Assembly (NCBI GenBank): GCA_050084985.1
Contig: JBITNC010000001.1
Location: 40,052,001 to 40,116,000 of the forward strand
DNA length: 64,000 bases
Origin: Nageia nagi
Taxonomy: Eukaryota > Pinophyta
Direction: 5' to 3'
Positions 56,056-64,000 of the stretch are shown piece by piece. How positions within the stretch are numbered: the stretch's first letter is position 1; every line of letters begins with the position of its first letter. The notes under the pieces were generated by a model, which was not told the origin of the DNA, did no database searches, and was given only the letters and a program-made list of their open reading frames with translations. A program made the position numbers and the translations under genes.

Positions 56056-56249
56056 GTTGATATACAAACATAATATTATGAAGCGGAGCGAAGGAATTGA
56101 ATGGCAGCGAGTAACAAAATTTTTATATATACACAACATTTGTGGTTATGTTTGAGTCTCCAATAGACTTCTCCCTTATCACTTAGGTTTGATAGTATTT
56201 ATCTTTGTTGCATTATATATATATATATAATTTATTATTTAATTCCTTC

Positions 56250-56410
56250 TAAGACGGGCAGGGCACGAGTGGTTCATGCTCGAGACAATATCTGCCCTTT
56301 TTCCGTTCAATGCTCTGTTTTGGTCTCGTAAGAATTCTGGTTTTTAAGGTCTTCCTCCTTGGAAAGGAATCCCACGCCCGACATTATGGTCTCTGCGTGA
56401 GTACATTTGA
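56250..56410 (+). promoter_or_regulatory. Upstream region of gene copy B, conserved with copy A
   Basis: Aligns with 14500-14640 upstream of copy A, sharing CGTTCAACGCT/CGTTCAATGCT, CTTGGAAAGGAATC and CCGACATTAT runs. Probably 5' untranslated or promoter sequence of the ancestral gene. No TATA box is evident near the ATG; a TA run lies at 56216-56230. Confidence 0.4.
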
Positions 56411-57243
56411 ATGAAAGCTGTGTTTAACAGATATAAAGCTGTTCGGACTGCATCTCCTCATTTGACTTCGATTTTGGCAACTTCTCGGCCTGGGGGTAAG
56501 ATTTCGCATACTTTCTGTTTAATGTTAAATATTTTTAAATTTGAAGCTGTTTTCTACAATAAACCGATGAATATTTTGCGCTTCTTCAACGTAGGCGTGT
56601 AATCTTTGTATCCACTAAAGAAAGCCGGATTTCCTTTAGCTTTATGGAATTCAACAAATTTCACGATTTTACTGCAAAGTTAGCTTGGAATTCGAAGTTC
56701 TCAGTGATAGACCTTTCAGATGAGAAATAAAACAGAGCATTGACCGGAGCAGGGCTTAAATTCTGCTAATATTTCTCTGATTTCTAAATTCTTCAAGATG
56801 TCTATATCATTTGGCCCTAGGTTTTTTAAGTGACTAGATCGAATATCTTTTTCGATGTTTTGACAACAGCCGGAGCCGAATTTAGGCAGGACCTTAGGAA
56901 TATGAGTCCGAGGAAGTGCATGGGAAGTCGAGAGTATTTGGCGAGACAGGCGTTTCTGCGAAGCTACCATATCTGCGTTGAAGAAACGTTCAAAGACAAG
57001 CTCAGGCGATCGGTTCGGAGGTTGAACGAGGAATCGTTGGATGAAATTGTGAAGCCCACGCTCAGAAAATGGATGAGAGCTACCGAAGACTTTTTGAGCC
57101 GCCACTGTGAAGTTGTTGAAAAGAAAACGAAACAGAGGATGAATTTACTTTCTGTTGCGTGCTTACATGGAAAACAAGTGCAAAAGAATCTTCTGGTGAT
57201 CAATTATAGAGGTGTCAGGTGTGGTGACACTGTATCCCTATAA
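56411..57243 (+). CDS. Gene copy B: two-exon gene for a 152-residue protein of unknown function
   Basis: Exon 1 56411-56495, intron 56496-56869 (donor GGGG|GTAAGAT, acceptor TTTTGACAACAG|), exon 2 56870-57243; spliced length 459 nt, open to a TAA. The intron (374 nt) matches one of 375 nt in copy A. Residues 1-28 are rich in Arg, Lys, Ser, Thr and Ala with no acidic residue, as in a mitochondrial or plastid transit peptide. Residues about 40-112 hold the conserved block: SPRKCMG, YLARQAFLRSY, CVEETFKDKLRRSVRRLNEE, KPTLRKW, DFLSRH. It is strongly charged and probably helical. I do not recognise the family. GC content is far above the surroundings. Splice sites are predicted by eye; the C-terminal 25 residues differ from copy A and may be intron or UTR. 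Confidence 0.55.
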
Positions 57244-59954
57244 TTATGGAGGTTTGTGATGGTAACCTTGTAATATTAATTTTCATTGGCATTTTTATCG
57301 ATGCCAAACGTTTTCACAAGAGTTTTTATTTTGTAATTAGGAGAGCTTTAATATTAAATGAGATTTAAGCTGAGGAGTTCTCTCCTGCATGATTAAAAAT
57401 TAGTATTAATTAAGTTTGAATATCCCTTGGTGAAAGTATGTTTCGAATTATTTGACTTATAAATATTTACTTTTGCTTTATCTTTAGATTTTAGCTATTG
57501 TTACCTTAGCTTCTTTCATGTGTATGGGTTATATTGTTTGCTGTCTTATAAATGTGGGCTTGGTATGTAGAAATATGTACGATTAGTAGATAGTAATATA
57601 TAAAAATGTTCTTTTATAAATTAGTTTTGATATAATTTTGTATATATCAAAAAAACATCGAGATATATCATTCTTGAAAAACTTAGAGTTTCGAAAATTA
57701 TTATATTATCAATAATATAGATTATAAATTATTTGGTTGTTGATAATATAATAAGTTAGAAATTAATGTTTACAACAAATATACATAAAAAATTTAAAAC
57801 AACTAATATATAAATTAAAAATAACAAATACATAAATTTAAAACAACCAATGCATTTAAATATATTTATTTGAAGACACAACAAATGAATTTAAAATAAT
57901 GAATGCATTGTATAATATATACAATCATAAGTGATGATGTTCAATTTAAAGAGCAATAAATATTTTTGGCTTAGCTTTATATTGACATATTATTAACTTT
58001 TTTATTAGCATATTATTAAATTTATATTTAAAATAATTAATAGAGTCGATTTTGATGACGACAAAGAGATGGAGTGACATTTTGCCTCCCCACCCCCCAC
58101 CCTTTGGTTACCATTGTAGTTAGACCTCTCGATGTAATTAATTAAATCTTGAAATTATGTTAATTAACATGTGAGTCCATCTAAATATTATTATATATAT
58201 TATATTAATATTATTAACTAAAAATATATAAAAAATTATAAATAAAAATGTAATTAATATCACATAAAGATATTATTATAAAAATTTAATAAATATCACT
58301 TAGCAATAATTAAATATGAAATAACAATTAAATATAAAAAAGGGAGTTGTGGATTAATTTCAACCATTCGATTATTGTTACAAAGAAACACAAGTAATAA
58401 ATGAGCTCTCTACCTTCCCCTTTTTTATATTTGTAGAGAGTGTAAACAATTTAAAATATTATAATTTTGATTAAAATAAGTTTAAAACTAAATTTACATA
58501 GAAGGGTGTAGGTTATTTATTTAATAGGTATTGTGTTGTTTAAGGGTTAGTATTATGTTTGAATTCAATAAATCAAGTAGGTTTAAGTGTGATTCATTAG
58601 TTTAGGTTATGAGGTTGGTTCAAGCCACCAATTAAGGATGTCCTCTCAATAATTTTTCTAAGGATTTATGCTATATGGCTTATTAATCATCCTAAGTGAT
58701 GTGTAGAACCAATAATTACATGTACAAATGCAAATACAAATATAAGATTCAATTATGCATAATAAAAGATTTGTACTTTATTCATTAGGTCTAGGGGAAA
58801 CTTAATATTTAAGTGATTCAAACCAAAAATAAGAGAAGAAAAAACTAAAAATAAATTCTAACAAGTTCTTAGCAAGTGAACTAAGAATGTGTTTAAAGCA
58901 AAGAAATCACAGTTTTTTCTACTTAGAAAGTAAGAAAACAATTGATAACATACACTCACATAATATTGAAGCAAAAAGCTAAGAATATAATTATTTCATT
59001 ATATTAAGATTACAAAAATACCTTTATAGAATGTGAATTTTTCTATTTATATTAATATTTATAATATAAAATATGCCTCCATAGACTAAGAGACCATCTA
59101 GTATTATCAAATCTAATATATATTAGGCTCTAATGAAACTTGATAGAATATGAGCCTAACACAACCTTTTGCTCACAAGATTGAATGGATGAGGAGTAAG
59201 AATGATAAGAAGATGAAAAAGAGACAAACAAAATATAAAATCCATATAAAGAAAGTTAGCCTAGTAGTTAAATGAGATTAAACTTGCAATATCTTGTTTA
59301 TAGTTGTAATGGAAGCTTCATGATGAGTTATATTTTGGTACCTATTTAATCTTTTAGTCAACTGAGTGATCATGTGAAGAATTATTTTTAGCATTTTCTT
59401 TTATTATTCCCATATGGTAATACAAGTTCCCAAGGAACTTGTGTCTTTTTAATGATAATTTATTAGTAAGCTAGTATGCTAATGTTTTCTCTATGTTTTG
59501 TATTACAGAGGCTTAAAGCTAAGAAGGTGAGCCTTGAAAGGAAAAATGAATCCCCATAAAATCAAGGTTTCACTTATATGAATCTAATGCCATTGGCTTT
59601 GGTCAAGATATGTGGGCATTGAGAGTGATGATTGCCTAAAATAAGAAGTTTTTCACCATCAAATACTAGAACTTGAATCTTTACAAAAGATATCTAGGCT
59701 GTGAAGTCCCTATATAAGGGATTTCTCCTTCTCCCATAAAGTAAGGAAGGAATCATTTGTAAAATATTCATTGAACAATTTTTTTAATGAGATTATGAGG
59801 CAAACTATTCTAGGAACCCCCTCATGGTCGCTAGTCGAATAAATATTTTAAAGTCTACACTACCCACCTAGCGATTTATGGACAGTAACACAACTATAGC
59901 CAAACTAAAGCACGATCGAAGCCAAACTATAGCCCTGCTATGATGTAATAGAAT
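57244..59954. other. Very AT-rich tract without recognised gene
   Basis: Long A/T runs, short repeats of AATTTAAAACAAC type near 57790-57900 and a C-rich patch (CCCCACCCCCCACCC) at 58090. A small TATA palindrome (CCCTATATAAGGGA) occurs at 59708-59721. No frame of note on either strand. Confidence 0.5.
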
Positions 59955-60020
59955 AATAAGATTCGAACATGGTACCTCCTAGAGATCAATCAAAGCGTTT
60001 AACCAATGAGTTTTCCACTT
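59955..60020 (-). repeat. tRNA-like (SINE-type) fragment
   Basis: On the minus strand CTCATTGGTTAAACGC (60010-59996, A-box-like) is followed about 25 bases later by GTTCGAATCTT (59968-59958, B-box). This resembles tRNA-derived repeats of plants. The fold is not a complete tRNA, so it is a SINE or tRNA-pseudogene relic, not a functional tRNA gene. Confidence 0.5.
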
Positions 60021-63000
60021 GGGGTCATGTCCATTGACCAATTATCTTTGATTATTAGGGAGAATAATTCCCCTAATGAGACTAAGAGAAATGTAATTGA
60101 TAAGGAAATATCAAAAGGTTTTAATTGCAAGAATATATGGGGAAGGAGAGAAAGGGCATTCCTATCGAATTGATTAAAAAAGATTGATATCTTCTTATTA
60201 CAAATTATTTAGCAATAGAATCATTGATGCATCATTTAAGAGCATACACATAGTCTAGGAAAAATGAAGGTCAATCCTAGTTCTTGAAGCATAACAAGGA
60301 TGAAGTGTTATATTATACCATAATAGACCTCCTCAAAGTCAATTTTAACAAAGTGTTAATATGTGTTTTGGTACACCTAGGGTTTTATCCTAAATGAACT
60401 AAATACACATAAACATTTAAGTATGTATTATCTAAGCTAATTAACTCAAATAAACATACATGAATAATGGAGAAATAAGAATATAACAATGTAATAATAG
60501 AATTACAAATTACATTGATATCAAGATGTAAAATGAATGCATGCATTAAAGAGAAGGAATCAAGAGTAGGATAAATACCTATGTGTCCTTAATTGTGTCA
60601 AAGCTAAGAATATGTGAGATAAACTTGTTGAAGAGAGGTGGCCTTGCTATGCAAAACCCACAACCAACAACACAACAAATCCCAATGTGGGCAATGGCTC
60701 AAAGAACCTAGCATGGGTACACACTTCAGCGTGGGTGTTAGCATTTTGATAGAATGAAGTTCGCTAATAGGGATTCATGATAATAGATATGATGATAAGT
60801 CAAACTTAGCATATGATCATGAAGATGGATGGTAGATATTTGCTCGAGTGATAACAAGATTCCAATCTCAATAGGTGACATTTAGAAATATCCAAATGTA
60901 GGGTACCAATTATCAAGATATAATCTGGACATGCTTTCCCTAGGTTAGAGATACTTACATTTATATTATGTGTGATATTACCATTTGACATTTTGTATGA
61001 AGGTTGAAGCTATCCTGATGTGCCTAACATAAAAATAAGAACACAACTTGAGAAATATGTGATAATAAGGTAAAATATGATTGAAATATGATAGAATATG
61101 ATTAAATCCCCCCTTTCTAAGTATAATAAAATTAAATCTTGAGATTACATTATGTTTGCAAAGGAAGTAAAGGGAAAGAGAAGAAAATTTTGATACTTCC
61201 CTAGTTTAGCTGTATAACTGTTCGAATCATCAAGGATTGATGATGTATACTACCCCTATTTTCCTTGGTTGTGAGATGTAATGGCTTGCATGAAGTAGAA
61301 TCAACCAAGAGCAAAGAATAAAACCTAAAAAATGAGAGATAAAACAACATCAAATTCCAAGCATATATGTTATTGTTAACTCATAAAAGATATAACAGTG
61401 GTAATAAGAGCAAACATCATAATATTTCATCATAAATGATATAGTAATAATGGAACAAGGATGAAATTAATATAATATGCATACATCGTATTGATAATAC
61501 TAAATAAAAAAATACTCAATATTTCATTCTTAGATGCATACATATAAGAATATGATAAAGATATGTTTTCGCATCATCATGGGGTACATAACCCATTCAG
61601 ATATGAAACACATGTAATCAAAACCATATATGTTAACATTGTCATGATGTACATGCCCATTCCTAAATGCAACATATGAATAATAAATAACTAGCATGGT
61701 GATGATTAGTTTAGATCCAACCAACAAAGGTGACTCAAAGATGGAGGTTAGTTGAGATCCAACCAGTAAAAGTGACTTCTAAGGATATATCATTCATTGT
61801 TATGAGGTACATGCCCCATTCATAGATGTAGACATGATATGTTATCATCTTCATGAGGTACATGCCCTATTCTTAGATGTGATTTAAGGATGATGGTTAG
61901 TTAAGACCAAAAAAATAAAGGTGATTCCATGATGATTGATTTGCTTCCCAATCATGCATATGATTAAATGCAAAGTGTAGATTAGGTTAGAAATACTTCC
62001 TGTATCTTACCTGTTGTGTTGATTTATGCTGATTCAGCCAAACTTAGGCCTTTGTATCTTAGCTTTTGCACTCACTTCAATGTTGGTGCTAGCTAAGAAG
62101 AATTATATGCTAGTATTATCACAACTGCATTATGTAACATGATTTATGAATTTGAAAATAATATGTTCATACTTGATAGGAGTTGATAAAGTGTTGAATC
62201 TTGTGATGAACAAGTTGGACCCAAGAAGAATATGTAGGGGACACATCATTCTTTGATTGGATGTTCGTTTGTTCTTGAAAAAACCTCATTCTCTAATACA
62301 TGTTAGTCCTATATTAGTTTTTAGATCATATTCAGCTAGAGGGTGCATGATGTCTAAGGTAAGGAGGTAGATATTAAGGAATAGTAGCATGGACACTAAT
62401 GACCAATGCAAGCACTAATGTTAGCATGGATGCTAGGATCCATAATGAACTAGGTGGCCAAAGTTTGAGGTGATGAATTTGGTTTATAGGATATGAGTAT
62501 AAATTATGGCTTGGCAAGGGTGGTGTAGCAAGGTGGCTATCATTTGTCATCATTCTCGTGGAATCTATCATAATTTGGATTTTAAATAGGCTAGATTGGA
62601 TTTCATTTTCATATGCACTATTTAGAATTTGAGCTCTAGTCCAGAAGGAGAATTATGGCTATAGTAGACAAAATTTGAGTGTCCCCAAAGATTTACATTA
62701 TGAGGTAAGTGTTTTGTATGTGTATACGATTGAATTGGATTGATTTTGATTAGTTTAGTAAGGATTATGATATTTTTTTATTTGCAAGATGAAGATTACC
62801 AACCAGGACAACCATCAAATGTACCTACTTTAGCATAATCGGGTTTCTACCCTTGTGGTAGGTTTATAGGATCTTTTATTTATGATTTATTCCTTAATTT
62901 TTCACTTTAAGGTAAAGAAAAATAAAATTGATAAAATACCCCAAGGCTAGGGTTTTGATGCTAGGGCTTCCATGATTTTCAATTTAATGGTTGCATTTAG

Positions 63001-63477
63001 GTGTTAAATTATGCTTTTAGGGGATAACAGGGGTAGAAGAATGTTTCTCCCAAATTTTGAAAAAAAATTGATCGTAAAAGGCATAGCATGGGTTCTCGCG
63101 TGAGCACCAATGCTAGCATGGTAGAAGGGTTTCTGGATAAGGGAAATGTAGTTCCAACTATGGTTATTATTAATGTGTGATTACAACAAGAAAATAAAAT
63201 TTTTGCTTTATGATTTAAGTGAAATTAAGGAATAACTAACACATACCTTTGCTTATTTGTGATTATAGTATCATTAGTTCTTAATGTAGCCTAAGCTTAT
63301 ATCCTAAAGCTAGAAGAAGTGCATGGTGTAGTAAGACTGTTGGAATGTATACTCCATTATTGTAAGATTTTGTAATAATCTTCTTTTTAAATTTACCAAT
63401 ACTTAAAGGTGTCCCTAGAGACCTTAAGTATTTAAGTGAATATGATAATGTAACTTATCCTACACTCCTTCTCATGA
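60021..63477. other. Unclassified repeat-like sequence
   Basis: No coding domain. Scattered related motifs mentioning TTAGCAT/GCTAGCAT with GTTGGTGCTAGC or AGCACTAATG-TTAGCATGG occur at about 60728, 62079, 62386-62440 and 63085-63121. The composite repeat at 61575-61925 lies inside. The region may be decayed LTR-element interior, but I found no LTR pair, primer site or pol motif. Confidence 0.4.
61575..61925. repeat. Composite repeat of two alternating modules
   Basis: Module 1 (TCATGAGGTACATGCCCCAT then TC-TAGATGT) occurs at about 61576, 61640, 61799 and 61851. Module 2 (GGTTAGTTGAGATCCAACCA then a GTAAA-GTGACT end) occurs at about 61703, 61746 and 61894. Units are diverged. Confidence 0.8.
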
Positions 63478-63482
63478 GCATG
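63478..63482. repeat. Target-site duplication of the solo LTR, left copy
   Basis: GCATG, identical to 63961-63965. Confidence 0.8.
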
Positions 63483-63960
63483 TGTTAGAATTTGTAATGA
63501 AATATTGTGAATATCTAAACTCCTTGTAAATTCAATTAATCACTTAAAAGATATGTAGATACCTTAAGGGATTAATTGAATTCTTTATTATGTGTAGACT
63601 TTGACCTTACCATGGAGTCAGTTGGTAGGTTAAAGTTAGGTCATACATTTATTGTAACCCTAACCTTACCCTTGGGTTAAAGGGAGGTTAGGGAGGTGCT
63701 CTCAAGCTATAAATAGAGGGCCTCTCCTCTTGTAACATAACTAAGATTTGGAGTAAGATTACTCTACTAGTTTGTGTAGGAGAGGAAGAGAATTGTAGTA
63801 TGAGGTGCATAGATTGAGAATTGAGAACTAGTTGTGGATGTACTCCCAAGGAGGGAGGAACCACATTATATTTGTGTTATCTTGTGTGAATGGTGTTATG
63901 TTGAATGATTGAGTTTCCTAGTCTTGGACCTTGAGGATTAGAGTAGGTCTAATTCTTTCA
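63483..63960 (+). mobile_element. Solo LTR related to C2
   Basis: 478 bp, TGTTAGAATTTG...ATTCTTTCA, aligns with the reverse complement of the C2 LTRs along its length (shared runs include TATAAATAGAGGGCCTCTCC and GTACTCCCAAGGAGGGAGGA). It is flanked by a perfect GCATG duplication with no internal element sequence following, so it is a solo LTR left by recombination between two LTRs. It is clearly more diverged from C2 than the C2 LTRs are from each other. Confidence 0.9.
63707..63719 (+). promoter_or_regulatory. TATA box in the solo LTR
   Basis: CTATAAATAGAGG, the same box as in both C2 LTRs. Confidence 0.6.
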
Positions 63961-63965
63961 GCATG
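63961..63965. repeat. Target-site duplication of the solo LTR, right copy
   Basis: GCATG, identical to 63478-63482. Confidence 0.8.
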
Positions 63966-64000
63966 CCCCTTGGGTAAAAGGGTGAAGCATGTCATATCTT

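Noticed and set aside
62374-62571. 65-codon minus-strand frame with hydrophobic C-terminus
   Set aside because: It is isolated, has no domain or supporting signals, and such lengths are expected by chance in 64 kb.

Overview
The window looks like intergenic DNA from a large, repeat-rich plant nuclear genome. A gymnosperm such as a conifer is my best guess, but this is inference. The reasons are strong AT-richness, almost no host genes, plant-type Ty1/copia and Ty3/gypsy LTR retrotransposons (initiator-Met primer sites, TG...CA LTRs, an integrase chromodomain), several LINEs, and old, heavily decayed copies beside much younger nested ones. No bacterial, organellar, CRISPR or ribosomal RNA features are present.

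Layout. 1-3125: a decayed gag-like plus DUF4283 repeat (R1). 3284-8557: an ancient copia element on the + strand with both LTRs. 8558-9290: a gypsy-type retropepsin relic (-). 10205-13130: a second copy (R2) of the R1 repeat. 14206-15872: host-gene-like copy A. 16370-21735: a LINE on the - strand split by another LINE on the + strand. 21984-41957: G1, a gag-only Ty3/gypsy element (-) with 892-bp LTRs and a perfect AATAT target duplication. It is itself split by C2 (26335-34843), a young copia element (-) with ~99% identical LTRs and a GCTAG duplication. 42100-52884: a DUF4283 pseudogene (-) split by a chromodomain-bearing gypsy element (42546-52624, +, CACCA duplication). The middle of that element has been replaced by a CACTA-like end and by a second gag-type gypsy fragment (G2, -). 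53010-53590: a LINE relic and a flank that is also found beside gene copy A. 55563-56055: a foldback repeat carrying tRNA-like promoter boxes in both arms. 56411-57243: gene copy B, a two-exon gene model for a 152-residue protein. 57244-63477: mostly unclassified AT-rich repeat debris. 63483-63960: a solo LTR related to C2 with a GCATG duplication.

The nesting gives a relative timeline. The first copia and the chromodomain element are old, with LTRs clearly diverged and reading frames shredded. G1 is intermediate (about 44 differences in 892 LTR positions, mostly transitions). C2 is recent (about 4 substitutions and one 2-bp indel), yet it already carries four stop codons and a frameshift. 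All four stops are explained by C-to-T or G-to-A changes, as expected for heavily methylated plant repeats.

The only plausible host gene is the paralogous pair A and B. They share an intron at the same position and a conserved C-terminal domain I cannot name. Copy B is open across its splice junction; copy A has an in-frame stop in the equivalent exon and an extra 178-bp segment. I found no obviously novel defence or metabolic system. The most interesting items are the A/B gene pair, the foldback with tRNA-like boxes, the gag-DUF4283 repeat, the long GC-rich leader of C2, and the young but mutated C2 copy.
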